Positions 1 through 10,928 are shown, counted from the first letter of the stretch. The stretch: DNA of 64,000 bases from Vitis vinifera (GCF_030704535.1 NC_081812.1:15907001-15971000); one strand, 5' to 3'. The notes: generated by a model not told the origin, from the letters alone. Translations and numbers: made by a program.

Positions 1-131
1 TGGTCTTTTGCGCTAATCCTACCAAAACCCAAACCCCAATTATGCTTTTACCAACCCGCTACGTTCAATTTTCCCGGGAAAATAAAGGAAAACTGAAGGC
101 GGGAATTTCTTTTAAAATGTCGGAGCAAGAC
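1..131. other. Downstream flank of the expansin gene
   Basis: This short stretch lies beyond the expansin stop codon (the gene is on the minus strand) and probably includes its 3' UTR. I see no gene of its own. The small forward reading frames here are shadows of the last expansin exon. Confidence 0.6.
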
Positions 132-1750
132 TTAGATCCGGAAGTTCCTGCCGGAGAAAGTTTGACCGAACTGCCAGTTAGCGGGGGCGACGTTCCAGGA
201 GGTGGAGGTGCGGCGGTCACTTCCGGTGACTCTGAAGGAGAGTGATTGGCCCACCAGAACGGCGTTGGACTGCCAGTTCTGTCCCCAGTTGCGGCTCATG
301 CTCATCCACCCGGTTTTGGATCCTTTGATGCTCACCCGCACGATATCCCCTGCACCCGCGACGTTGGTGACCAGAACCAGGTTGAAGTAGCGGAAACCGT
401 TGACGGTGAATCTGATTCCTCCACTCTTTCGGCAGGATACCCTGAGTACAATATAAAAAATTATCATCATAAGGATGAAGGTAGGCATTCCCGGTATTTA
501 TGGTAGGCGGGGTCATCAGAAAATGGACTTTTCACATTGATGGATATGAGGCCCGGGGCATGGGACAACGTGTGAGCTGTGTTTCTATCAGGCCAGTCCT
601 GAGTTCGAAGACAAAGTGGACCACCCGTAATTACTAAACCACCCCCCACTTCATGCTCTGTGAAATCAAACGAATTTACAGTGTTGCCCCTTTGGTCTGC
701 TCAGATTAGGCCCATTAGGGGTGAATTACGTAATATCCTGGTTTGTCCTACGGTCGAAACTGTTTGCTCAGTATCAGGTAGACGGATTCTCAACAAACAC
801 TCGAGGGGTTCTGTTAGTTAGGTTCACTTTGATTCCCGAGAAAGCTGAAGGTAAGATGCAAGGGAATCTGATAATTTCACTTTTTTCTCTGGCGAACCTA
901 ACGGAGGTGTAAAATGTAATTAAGACAACAGAGAGGGGCATTTGAGTCCAGGGAAAAAACAATAGTAGCTGAGATGTGACTAACCACTGAGGGAAGTGAG
1001 ACGCGCATCAGAAAGACAGAGCGGGAAAAGAAAGCGAGAGGGACACTCACCGACGGAAAGCAACGGGGACAATTCCGGCGCGGTACTCGGCGATCTTGAG
1101 AAACATGGGCATGGCAAGGTCGAAGTGGGGACGAGGAGGGTTACACCAGCCGCCATTGTCGCTGGGAAGAGCGTAGTTAGGTGGGCAGAAGTTGGTGGCG
1201 GTGACGAAGATGGAGGGGCTGCCGGAGTGGCACCACTTGGGGTCGTTGGCGCACTTGATCTCAAAGCAAGCGCCACAGCTGAGCCCGCTGTTGAACAGTG
1301 CGGTGCTCAGTGCTGCCGTGTTGACTCCGTAGCCCTGGCTGTAGAGATTCCCATACCCACAAGCACCCCCTGCACACACAAAGCCATTAGCCATCCATAC
1401 TCGTTTAAAACCCGCTTGCTCTGTTTTTGCTGCAAAAACAGAGCTCCACCATGGTCTCCGGAAAAATGCAGGCCATGGGTCGAGGAATGTGATGCAGCAG
1501 AATTGGAATGCCTCGTCATAGGTTAGCAGCAGAATAAGTGAGTAAAGCGTAGAATCCTAAAGCATATACAGATCAGTTGTAGATTAGGAAGAGACTACGT
1601 ACCCATAGTACCGGAGGCATCGCTGCCACCGTAGAATGTGGCATGAGCACTCTCCCACGGCCCACTGGTGTAAACGCCGGGGATTCGAGCATGAACCAGG
1701 GTAAGAAAGGAGAGGAGTGAAGCAAGGGAAAGAAGAGTGAGAAGAGCCAT
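132..1750 (-). CDS. EXPA: Alpha-expansin, EXPA4-like (3 exons)
   Basis: Secreted protein that loosens cell walls without hydrolysis by disrupting cellulose-hemicellulose contacts. Exons, in transcript order: 1750-1603, 1369-1051, 441-132. They join to 777 nt, or 258 residues plus stop, the usual EXPA length. Residues 1-21 form a hydrophobic signal peptide, followed by the mature start [11 protein letters not shown]. The N-terminal GH45-like barrel holds the [10 protein letters not shown] motif, the conserved cysteines and the HFD motif (in [10 protein letters not shown]). The C-terminal expansin/CBM63 domain starts in exon 3 and has the Trp-rich NWGQNWQ stretch and the GRNFRI ending. From memory of the family it resembles the EXPA4/6/16 branch most. 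Both introns have GT-AG ends. A GA/CT dinucleotide run sits directly upstream of the ATG in the leader. No missing key residue is seen. Family call very sure; branch call moderate. Confidence 0.95.
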
Positions 1751-1774
1751 TGAGAGAGAGAGAGAGAGAGAGAG
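1751..1774 (-). repeat. GA/CT microsatellite in the expansin leader
   Basis: About eleven GA dinucleotides (CT on the coding strand) lie immediately upstream of the expansin start codon. CT-rich leaders are common in plant 5' UTRs. The exact repeat number is likely to vary between accessions. Confidence 0.8.
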
Positions 1775-1850
1775 ATGGGCTTTGGGTTGGGAGTGTGGGG
1801 GTGAAAGGAAATGGGGAGGAAGGTGGGGTACTTATGGTATCACAAATCAA

Positions 1851-4800
1851 AGGGGTGGGCCTGTGAAATTATTACCCTCTCATTAATGCTCTTTCCCACT
1901 CTCTTACTCAGATCTATTCTCTTCCGATTAACCATTTAACCCCCCTCCCCTCCCCTCCGCTCTCTTATTTCCCTTTAAGCTTGACTTGAGTAGGGTACAC
2001 GTGCCCCACCTCCAACCACAGTGACTTACTTCCCTCACACCTGCAGCTTAAACGTTTCAATCCCCTCTTTATCATTCTTTAAACATATTTAAATCTCCAT
2101 TATTTTTCTCTATCTCTTTCTCATTACAATCAGGTTAGCAGTCAATGAAATTCTGATGTTTTATATTACAAATGATTGGTTGAAGGTGAATTTGGATGGG
2201 ACCACAAGCCATGGGAAGTTGGGAACACCCCAAGTCTAACAAAAAAAGGCACGCTACTCGGAAGCAAGGTAAAGCCGCTTTGCTTTACTTGCAAGCTGAG
2301 GCTGCGGTTGTGTTTTTCACTGCGCTCCTCACTTTCCTAATTTTATTTGGCCCGAAATTAAATTCCAAAAGAAAATGAAAATAGACCAGGAAGAATCCGA
2401 AGCCGCAGGGGGCAGCGCCTGTGAGTACGTGACATATTATGGATGTAAAATAATTAAATAAATAAAGAGAAGATGACAATAAAAAAGGAAAAGAAAAAGT
2501 GGGAGAAATGCGCGTAGAAGGTGGGACCAATGTCTCCAAATGGGGTATTGGCGGTACATGGGACCGCTCTCGAGCCCCACCCTCACTCCTCTTACATTTC
2601 TCCACTCCACAGCCCACAGGGCGTAGAAGCGTGTGCGTGTGGGTGACTCCCTGTCTTTTGCCCCTCTTCCTCCCCCTCTGGCTGCTACCTATCACATTTC
2701 CTCTCCTCTTTTCACTAAAGACAATTCATTCATCATCCTATACCTAATCTAGGGATTTTATAACCGTTCCGTTTTTTTCCTCTTCCTCATTATGGGTGCA
2801 TCACACCCTCAATATATCATTGCAAAAACTTGTAGGGGCCATTCCCTAGGAACAGAAAATTCAGAAGAAAAGGGTCTGTTTGTCAGGACAAGGGCTTTTT
2901 ATTTTTATTTTTAGTATTTCAAAATCACTCGCAGATACATGAACTGAATTGAATAAATACATGAATTGGAGTCTACACTATGGTATCCTCTTCTGACCAT
3001 ATATTTATGCCATGTTTCTCCATCTGTGACTTTTGTTGATGGTTTTTGACCACACTATAAAGACCAGAGAAAGGGAAGAAGACGATTAAGATAAAGGAAG
3101 CAACGTATAAATAGGAATATGGCAAATCAATTTTGAGTTGATACTTGATATAATTAATTTCTTTATAAGTAGCAGTAAATACTAAATAGCAAGTGTTGTA
3201 GACATAGTAAGGCCACCGTCGTATGCATAGCAACGTCACATCAATGGCCTTTCGAGCCATGTGGGCATCACCCCCATGGCTACGAGGGGAAGGAGGGACT
3301 TTCATGCTTCAAGAACTCCAGTCCACCCAAAAAAGCCCAACTCCCATGTGAACCGAATAATTGATTTGGTTGCTTCTTTCTTCATCCATAGTCCATACTA
3401 ACCCACCGCCATGTGCCTTCACTAATTGCCTCCTTTTTCTCCCTACTCCTTTTCTCTCAAAGTTCCCTTTTTCCTTCTCCATCTTCTAATACACAAAATT
3501 TCTATGACTTATCTTATGTTTCATGTTCAAATATGTGACAAGGAATTAGTTTCCATACAGGGCCCTTTTCTTTTTCTAATAAACTTAATGCCTACTATTT
3601 CCTCTCTTTCTCAATCAAAATTTTTGGTGTCATCCACGGGTGGTGCGCGTCTTTATATAACCCTTGTACTCATGCTGAATATGATGAAAAATGTAGGCAT
3701 AGAAATATTACAGACTTGATGTGTGGGCGCTTAATACAGTTATGTGCATCAGTGATGAGTCTTTTATGTTGCTTCTCCATTAATCAAAGGTGGGGTTATA
3801 CGGTTAGAGCGAGCCTGGTACGTGAAGGTGCAGATTAAGCAGTGAGGAAAAGGGAGTGAAATATAAAGTCAGAAAAGTGCATGTCCCACTCATCCACCGA
3901 CCAACCAGATCTGGGAGATCAGCCACGTCTACGAGTATTCAAGTGTTATTCAACAACACAGCACCAACCATGGCAAGACATGTGAACGTGCCACCAAGAT
4001 CCCTCCAACCCCTCCCCTACCCCCCCCACCTCCACGCTCTACCTCCACCTTTGTGTTTGCATGTGATTATGTGATTTTCTCCTTTTATCCGCTTCAAGCC
4101 CTCCATCCCTCACCTCATCACCCCCACATGAAACCCCACCATTTTTCACCTACGCCCTACGTCAAATGAGATATGTAAAGGAACGCATTTCTGTAAGTGT
4201 TATAATCATATTCTGTAAACAAGAGTCTCAATCTCAAGCCAACCTAAACCATGAGCTGGATATTAATTAAACTTATGTTTATTACATGTAATTTCAACCG
4301 TTTCTAACAACCATAATAATAACCATTGTAAGAATTGTTTCAATACGCTATTTAAAGCAGCAGATTGGGCCATAACTCCTGCATGAAGACCCTCACAACA
4401 ACCAAAATTCGTGATAAATAACATGGCACAAAACCCTTTTCAATAAAGTACTTTCATTCAGCTCTAACAGCTAGCCTGGATGGTGAGAGATTCACTTTTA
4501 AGGGTTTTAACTTTGTGATGCATATGTACGGGGAGTACACGGTTCTTGGGAACTAACCTCACATGCCTTCTATGATCATCTTTTGTTGTAGTGTCTCGAG
4601 CAATTTTCTTATGGTTTGGATAGAGGGTTTTCGAGGATGTACCATGAGACCTCAACTAATGTATTCAATTTTATATCCAAAACGTGGATGCTTCTCATAC
4701 ATAATTATAATATATACTCACAAATTGTGTAATGTAACAAAGGTCGGTTGGGGTTGCAATTTAATAAAGCTAGGGTTTTATTCATGATGCTTATTTAAAT

Positions 4801-7800
4801 GGCTTAGGGCCACGAAAAATGTTCTACTATAATGTATATCATGATAATAGTCTTTGTTTCATCGTCGAATCAGTAATGAGAAGTACTTAGATTGATTATT
4901 TTCTAAGCAATAGGCGATTTCTTAGATTCCATGTGTTTCATACTGCTACGTGATTAGCATTGGGTTTCTGGTGGCATTGCATATAACCTAGATCATAGGT
5001 CATTTGGCCGCTGAATTTGAGCTTCATTTCTTTAACTGTTCGTCACTCATTATGTGGTTCGATTTGACTTTGTGATTTTTTATTAAATTAGAAGGCAGGA
5101 GGGGTGAATTTGTTCAATCTGAAGTTGCTGTTAAGAAACTATGATATATACCACAAGGGAACACAATGAGAAAGCATGATGGCCCATGATTTAAATAAAC
5201 AAATGATTTAGTTTGCAAATGATCAAATCTCTCTCTTGAGTGTGTTCCGGATAAGGATGTCCCAATTTGAAGCATTCAACTCAAATTCCCTAAGATTCAA
5301 ATGGGACCTTTCTTATGTTTTTTCTTTTTTCGTTAAATGTGTTTGTCTTATCCATACTGAGGGATTTTATCTATGGATTTGGTTTTGTTTCAGGCTCTGT
5401 CTCCGTCCCTGTCACGGCTAAGAGCTAATATCTACTTTGTACAAATCTTGAACAGCCAATTGGAGTGGTGGAATGGAAGGTGTTTGGAAGCCACATATAT
5501 AGGAGACAGGGGGAGAGACAGAGGTTTCAATGAGAAGTAGGAACAAAGGGTATGGGGGCTTGACAAAAGCACAACACAAGCATGTGGGTTGGATGTTGGT
5601 AAAGGGGACAGCAAAACCAAATGTGGGTTCATATTTTTCTGACCCATACACTAGGCACCATCCACCACATTGCTTTTGAATCCTTTTCTCCCATGGGTAT
5701 TTCTCCATTTCTGTGCACCACTTGGAAATTTGTTAAATTTTTTGTGAGTGTTTGGGCCCCCATCTCAACCCCATGATCCAAATGGGAAAGCGTTTATCAT
5801 CACTGCCAAATTATTTTGACAGGTAGATAGATGGTTTATATCTCATTCAACTGTATGCCTTCAATGGCCGCATTTCCAATTTGCTAACCATTACTACCAC
5901 ATTTCTAAAAGAAGAGACACATTCTGGCAATTCTCAAAAGTGCTCAGCTTTGGGTTAGGTTCCTTTAATCAATACCCCCCACCCCAACAAAAAAAAAAAG
6001 GAAAAAAAATCTTACCCTTGACCTCAATGCAATCCAACTCAAAAGTTTGCCGACTAGTAACAAGTAGCAGCTTTAGCAATTACTAAGACACCATGGAATA
6101 CCCGGAGCCACAGGCATGAACATGCTTTAAATGAGCTCAGATCAAGCTTCTATGTGGTCCTCAACAAATGTGCATTTACTGAAGGTTTGGCCATCGACCA
6201 CCACTGTTGGTTCTTTAAATGGGTAAGTTCATTTTCAGGTGCACGTGTTACTAATGCTTAGGTACCCCAATTTTACTCCTTCAATCTTATTATTTCTATG
6301 GCCCAATCGAGAGCCTTTCTACTGCCTTATTTTGTTAACCTGATATAAGCCTTGTAGTGATTAGGTACCCAAACACTATGGCAAGAGGAACAAGTTTACT
6401 GTGGACCATGGAGCAAGGTACACATAATCATTGAGTTTGATGGACAGGGGACCAAATGCTAAATGCTGCATCTGGCTTTTGATGTGATCCACATAAATGG
6501 ATGTAAGGTGCTTAAGAGACCTGGGAGTGGACATACATGCACACCAATTTGGTTCCAATTGAATGGATTGATTGAAAATTCAACATCATGTTTTTTTACC
6601 ATCTCTGCTGAAAATTCATCCATCCTTAGAATTCAGGCGTTTGAATTATTCCAAGGAAAAATGAAAATAAAAGAAAAGAAACACACGCCATAATGCGAAG
6701 GGCTAGCATGGTGGGACACCAAAGCTGAATTCAATGGTAGGCTGATGGGGCGCAGTTCCTAGCGACATGGTGCATGTGCTGCCTGTTCGTGTATGGCATT
6801 CTTTTGTTTTGTGTTGGGGAGATAAGGAAAGAATGTTAGTTCGTTGAGCAAGGCAATTCGGTGAAGGTGAAATCTGATGTGGAATCAATACTTCATTGCA
6901 CCTTTCTAGTTTTCTCTTTCTTTTCGGTCCTTGCTGAAAAAGCCAACTGCTGAGGGGATGTTCCGAGGACCATGAGGCATGAGGGATAACCAAGGAGTGG
7001 GGGTGGGGGGGTCCACCCTCTGAGAGCACTCTCCCAGTAGGTAGCTACTCGAGAGTCGAGACTAATAAGCAACTACCACAACAACCGGCCTAACTAACTT
7101 TAAACGATTCCCACGAGGACCCAAACAGGTAGCCTCACAAGCAAGGTACGGTGTCAAGTGGCCATTGGGGGTCATGTTTGTACACTAATTGCTAGAAATA
7201 ATTGCAAGCACACACCGCAAGGCACCACGCGTGATGAAGACAAACCCCTAACACCCCCATACCATCTATTGTACCTTCCAACATTTGGAGCCTAAATCAT
7301 GTGAAACCCCCGGAGACTCTCACTAGATTTGTCTCTCATGCAGGAACTTGTCTCTTCTGTGAGGTGAAGAGTAGTGAATCGAGATTTGCAATTTTCTGGT
7401 GTCATTTCCCCGGTCCTATAGTCTAACCATCACCATTCCGCCCCAATCCCTATTTCTCACTCCCTCACACATGGACAGACTATGTGTTTTAAGAGAGAAT
7501 GAAACCGGTCGATGTTCACACATTCAAAGTTTATTTGTTTAAATACAAGAAAAAAAAAGCGTCAGGTGAGGCTGGCAAATATTATTAGTCAGGGAAGAGA
7601 TAACATGTGCAACCGAGTTCCCTGTCCAAGCCCAGAAAAAATGGATTAAGCCAAACATGTGCAGGCCTCTTTACACCAGAATTTACCACCTTCAGTCAAA
7701 AAACCTGTCAAGTCCCCTCACCATTAATTGTCATACCAGCATTGGATACAGACATTTGTGGTTTCATTTCCACAAAAGAATAGGGAATTTCCTTCCAACA

Positions 7801-7889
7801 TGTCCTGTCGTGAGCCTTTTTGTTTGACCTAACTGTTTGTTCCTTGAGTAGAAAAAAGGGTAGGGTCCATCGTAGTTGACAGGAACAGC
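1851..7889. other. Gene-free spacer, including the expansin promoter
   Basis: About 6 kb between the expansin gene and the LTR retrotransposon. The first 1-2 kb is CT-rich and should contain the expansin promoter. The reading frames present are short, lack family motifs and do not join across plausible splice sites, so I call no gene. I saw no long direct or inverted repeat by eye. A small RNA gene could be missed. Confidence 0.6.
1998..2003. promoter_or_regulatory. G-box (CACGTG) upstream of the expansin gene
   Basis: A palindromic CACGTG lies about 250 bp upstream of the expansin ATG, inside the likely promoter. G-boxes bind bZIP and bHLH factors (light, ABA and growth control). Whether this one is used is unknown. 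Confidence 0.35.
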
Positions 7890-7893
7890 TGAA
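7890..7893. repeat. Left target-site duplication of the LTR element
   Basis: TGAA directly precedes the 5' LTR and recurs directly after the 3' LTR at 10925-10928. Four bases is at the short end for LTR elements but fits the TG...CA termini exactly. Confidence 0.75.
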
Positions 7894-8090
7894 TGTCATA
7901 GGATGCTTAAAATGACCCTCCCCATGGGCTTATATAGGAGGTGAGAAGCTTCTAGAGACCCTTGGAGACATCCACACTTAGCCACTAGTGGGAAGAGTGT
8001 GGAAGGTTCTAGAAATGCCTAGAGAAGTCCACACAACTCTACACTATGGTAGAAGGCATGAGAAGGGTCCAAAGCTTTCTAGAGAAATCT

Positions 8091-8210
8091 AGAAGTCTCT
8101 TGAATATTCTAGAATAGTGTAGGACATTCTAGAAGTCTCTTGAATATTCTAGAATAGTGTAGGACATTCTAGAAGTCTCTTGAATATTCTAGAATAGTGT
8201 AGGACATTCT
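8091..8210 (+). repeat. Three 40-bp tandem units in the 5' LTR
   Basis: Units at 8091-8130, 8131-8170 and 8171-8210 look identical. Each contains GAATATTCTAGAA (8102-8114, 8142-8154, 8182-8194), a perfect GAAnnTTCnnGAA heat shock element. Each unit junction also creates a TTCnnGAA pair. Confidence 0.95.
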
Positions 8211-8224
8211 AGAATATTCATGAA
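8207..8224 (+). promoter_or_regulatory. Four-box heat shock element next to the LTR TATA box
   Basis: TTC-nn-GAA-nn-TTC-nn-GAA with exact 2-base spacing, ending 43 bp before the TATA box. This is the consensus binding site for trimeric heat shock factors. It overlaps the end of the third 40-bp unit. Confidence 0.75.
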
Positions 8225-8267
8225 TTGTAAGGAACCCTCCAAGGTTCTAGAGAGTTCCATTGGTGTC

Positions 8268-8275
8268 TATAAATA
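8268..8275 (+). promoter_or_regulatory. LTR TATA box
   Basis: TATAAATA downstream of the heat-shock-element array. The same motif is kept in the 3' LTR at 10675-10682. Transcription would start roughly 30 bp downstream. Confidence 0.75.
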
Positions 8276-8519
8276 GGTGAGGGCCTCATTTGGCCAAGGC
8301 ACCAAGCAAGTGAGCATCCAAGCACTTGTAAAGGCTTTCTTGAGATAATAAAGCTTCCATTCTTTAAGGAGTTGCCTACTAAGCTCTTTAGCTTTCGAGT
8401 CGCGAGCGTCTTAGCCGAGCAAGCTAAGCATTGGGGATCAAGGCTGACTTAGCAAGATCAAGCGTCTTGACTTGCCTAAGTGCCGCACGAGCTTAGTGAA
8501 CGACTAAGTCCGTGACAAG

Positions 8520-8531
8520 TGGTATCAGAGC
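8520..8531 (+). other. Primer-binding site (initiator tRNA-Met)
   Basis: TGGTATCAGAGC starts two bases after the 5' LTR and is the classic complement of the 3' end of plant initiator tRNA-Met. It primes minus-strand DNA synthesis and fixes the LTR boundary. Confidence 0.95.
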
Positions 8532-8562
8532 GCGGTTACGAGGTGGGCATAGCAAAGGAAGC

Positions 8563-10242
8563 ATGTCGGGTTCCAACGTGGAGGAGACTAGCGAGCAAAC
8601 CCGTGGGAGGGAGACCGAGCCTACTGCACGGGGCAGGGGCAGAGGTAAGAAGGATACATCTCGTGATGTTGTTGCCAACATGGAGGCAAGGTTAGCCAAG
8701 GTGGAGCTAGCCATGGCAGACACCCGGGAAGGGGTGGACTTGATCGAGCAAGGCATGGAGAAAGGCTTAGAGGATCTAAGGGAGCAGATCCAAGACCTTC
8801 GCGAGGGGGTGCTGGTCTCGCAAGTTCAGCCGGTGTCACACGAGGAGTTCATGTCCTTCCAAGACAAGGTCATGAGCATGTTCGCTAGTGTGGAGTCAAG
8901 GATGGAGGCCTTGACTGCACGAGTGGAGGCCCGAGACCAAGAGATTCGACAAGAGTTGGCCATCTATAAGACCGCTGTATCAGCTCGGTTCATGGCCACA
9001 CAGGAGGCATCTAGGGTGGAGGTGCCGAAGCCACATGGGTTTAGTGGCAAGCGGGATGCCAAGGAGTTGGATAACTTCTTATGGCATATGGAGCGATACT
9101 TCGAAGCTATTGCATTGACGGATGAGGCGGCTAAGGTGAGAACTGCGACCCTCTACCTTACTGACACAGCTACTCTATGGTGGCGTCGAAGGTTTGCCGA
9201 TATGGAGAAAGGCATTTGCACCATAGAGACGTGGGAGGACTTCAGGAGGGAGATCAAGAGGCAGTTCTACCCGGAGGACGTGGCTTACCTGGCTAGGAAA
9301 AACATGCGGCGTCTTAAGCACACAGGCTCAATACGCGACTATGTCAAGGAATTCTCTTCGCTCATGCTTGAGATTCCTAACATGACTCAGGAGGAGTTGC
9401 TATTCAACTTCATGGATAACCTGCAAGGGTGGGCCGAGCAGGAATTAAGGCGCCGGGGCGTTCAAGACTTAGCCACTGCTATGGCAATAGCAGAATCTTT
9501 AGCGGATTATAAGAGGGGAGACTCCTCCAAGATTGAGTCTTTGGAGGATAGCCACGTCATGGGTGGGGGAGACGAGGATCTAATGGACCACAATGCTCCT
9601 AAAAAGGGATCAAGCAAGACGCCTAATGTCCAAGAAAGAAGGGGTAAGGCGGCAAGGAAGGAGTTCACGCCTAAAATCAAATGCTTCCTATGTGACGGAC
9701 CACATTGGGCACGGGATTGTCCAAAGAGGAAGGCGCTTAGTGCCATGATCGAGGAGAGGGAGCAGGAGGACGAAGCACATATGGGCTCAATGCAGCTACT
9801 AGGTGCCCTCCAATTCAACCCGAAGCCTAGTACGCCTGAGACCTCCTTACTAGCAGGGGTACAAGTAAAGGAGGAAAAAGGGGAGCGAGCTGAGGTAGGC
9901 CGCACACGCATGGAAGAAGTCACCAAGGGAAAGGTGAACTCAATGGGTAAAAGGAAGCAGCACTCTAAGCATCGAAAGCGCATGGGTCTGCATCCATCTG
10001 AGGCCTCACGGGAGAAGGAGGTGAAGAATATCCTAGCTGAACGGGTCACTAGGAGACAAGGGGTCCCTCCTGTGATAGGGTATCTAGTCCGATGGAAAGG
10101 ACTACCTAAGAGGCCGGTAAGCTGGGAACATGCGGATGCCTTGAGAAAATTCTGGAAACACATCGAGAGGTTTCAGAATGAGGCAACGATGAGGACGTCG
10201 ACGGCATCGGTGGGGGAGAGTGTCACAGGATGCTTAAAATGA
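8563..10242 (+). CDS. Retrotransposon Gag fused to a chromodomain
   Basis: 559 residues from the first in-frame ATG (8563). The open frame extends upstream only through a non-ATG codon that overlaps the LTR and primer-binding site. In order: a basic, disordered N-terminus; a coiled-coil-rich region at about 35-130; the retrotransposon gag (capsid) domain at about 150-320, with the LWWRRR and FYPED landmarks; and a zinc knuckle near 374-386, spaced C-x2-C-x3-H-x4-C, one base of spacing shorter than the usual x4. A linker follows, then a chromodomain at about 487-536 (EYL/GYLVRWKG-type core, then SWE). In full-length chromoviruses that chromodomain ends the integrase. The stop codon lies inside the 3' LTR. 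Gag packages RNA in cytoplasmic particles; a chromodomain on Gag itself is unusual. Confidence 0.9.
   Translation: MSGSNVEETSEQTRGRETEPTARGRGRGKKDTSRDVVANMEARLAKVELAMADTREGVDLIEQGMEKGLEDLREQIQDLREGVLVSQVQPVSHEEFMSFQDKVMSMFASVESRMEALTARVEARDQEIRQELAIYKTAVSARFMATQEASRVEVPKPHGFSGKRDAKELDNFLWHMERYFEAIALTDEAAKVRTATLYLTDTATLWWRRRFADMEKGICTIETWEDFRREIKRQFYPEDVAYLARKNMRRLKHTGSIRDYVKEFSSLMLEIPNMTQEELLFNFMDNLQGWAEQELRRRGVQDLATAMAIAESLADYKRGDSSKIESLEDSHVMGGGDEDLMDHNAPKKGSSKTPNVQERRGKAARKEFTPKIKCFLCDGPHWARDCPKRKALSAMIEEREQEDEAHMGSMQLLGALQFNPKPSTPETSLLAGVQVKEEKGERAEVGRTRMEEVTKGKVNSMGKRKQHSKHRKRMGLHPSEASREKEVKNILAERVTRRQGVPPVIGYLVRWKGLPKRPVSWEHADALRKFWKHIERFQNEATMRTSTASVGESVTGCLK
10209..10220 (+). other. 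Polypurine tract
   Basis: A purine-rich run (GGTGGGGGAGAG, one T) abuts the 3' LTR and would prime plus-strand synthesis. It is also coding, since the gag-chromodomain frame reads through it. Confidence 0.8.
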
Positions 10243-10924
10243 CCCTCCCCATGGGCTTATATAGGAGGTGAGAAGCTTCTAGAGACCCTTGGAGACATCC
10301 ACACTTAGCCACTAGTGGGAAGAGTGTGGAAGGTTCTAGAAATGCCTAGAGAAGTCCACACAACTCTACACTATGGTAGAAGGCATGAGAAGGGTCCAAA
10401 GCTTTCTAGAGAAATCTAGAAGTCTCTTGAATATTCTAGAATAGTGTAGGACATTCTAGAAGTCTCTTGAATATTCTAGAATAGTGTAGGACATTCTAGA
10501 AGTCTCTTGAATATTCTAGAATAGTGTAGGACATTCTAGAAGTCTCTTGAATATTCTAGAATGGTGTAGGACATTCTAGAAGTCTCTTGAATATTCTAGA
10601 ATAGTGTAGGACATTCTAGAATATTCATGAATTGTAAGGAACCCTCCAAGGTTCTAGAGAGTTCCATTGGTGCCTATAAATAGGTGAGGGCCTCATTTGG
10701 CCAAGGCACCAAGCAAGTGAGCATCCAAGCACTTGTAAAGGCTTTCTTGAGATAATAAAGCTTCCATTCTTTAAGGAGTTGCCTACTAAGCTCTTTAGCT
10801 TTCGAGTCGCGAGCGTCTTAGCCGAGCAAGCTAAGCATTGGGGATCAAGGCTGACTTAGCAAGATCAAGCGTCTTGACTTGCCTAAGTGCCGCACGAGCT
10901 TAGTGAACGACTAAGTCCGTGACA
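10221..10924 (+). repeat. 3' LTR, with five 40-bp units
   Basis: 704 bp, exactly 80 bp (two units) longer than the 5' LTR. Units run from 10418 to 10617; the fourth has one A-to-G change outside the heat shock element. Perfect three-box elements lie at 10429-10441, 10469-10481, 10509-10521, 10549-10561 and 10589-10601, and the four-box element lies at 10614-10631. TATA box at 10675-10682. Confidence 0.95.
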
Positions 10925-10928
10925 TGAA
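10925..10928. repeat. Right target-site duplication of the LTR element
   Basis: TGAA directly after the 3' LTR end TGACA, matching 7890-7893. Confidence 0.75.

Larger units (their letters stand above)
7894..8517 (+). repeat. 5' LTR with heat-shock-element array
   Basis: 624 bp with TGTCA...TGACA ends. U3 holds three copies of a 40-bp tandem unit (8091-8210), followed by a TATA box at 8268-8275. An AATAAA at 8347-8352 is a plausible polyadenylation signal, which puts R between the two. The LTR is otherwise nearly identical to the 3' copy. Confidence 0.95.
7894..10924 (+). mobile_element. Non-autonomous Ty3/gypsy-type LTR retrotransposon (gag plus chromodomain, no pol)
   Basis: A complete but pol-less element. 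It has a 624-bp 5' LTR (7894-8517) and a 704-bp 3' LTR (10221-10924), both starting TGTCA and ending TGACA, with TGAA duplications on both sides. A primer-binding site complementary to initiator tRNA-Met follows the 5' LTR, and a purine tract precedes the 3' LTR. The interior holds one ORF with a gag domain, a zinc knuckle and a C-terminal chromodomain. Protease, reverse transcriptase, RNase H and the integrase core are absent. The LTRs differ by only two substitutions outside the tandem array, so the insertion is recent. It resembles the TR-GAG class of non-autonomous elements and would need enzymes from a related chromovirus to move. Confidence 0.95.

Noticed and set aside
996..1526. 176-residue plus-strand frame over the expansin gene
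   Set aside because: Runs antisense to two expansin exons and an intron; no motif.
8091..8210. CRISPR-like array
   Set aside because: Repeats are head to tail without spacers, lie inside an LTR and recur in the second LTR of a plant element.
8512..8562. Upstream extension of the gag ORF
   Set aside because: It begins at a non-ATG codon, overlaps the LTR end and primer-binding site, and lacks an ATG before 8563.
9507..10163. 218-residue minus-strand frame in the retrotransposon
   Set aside because: A shadow of the gag-chromodomain frame; no motif and Ser/Cys-rich composition.
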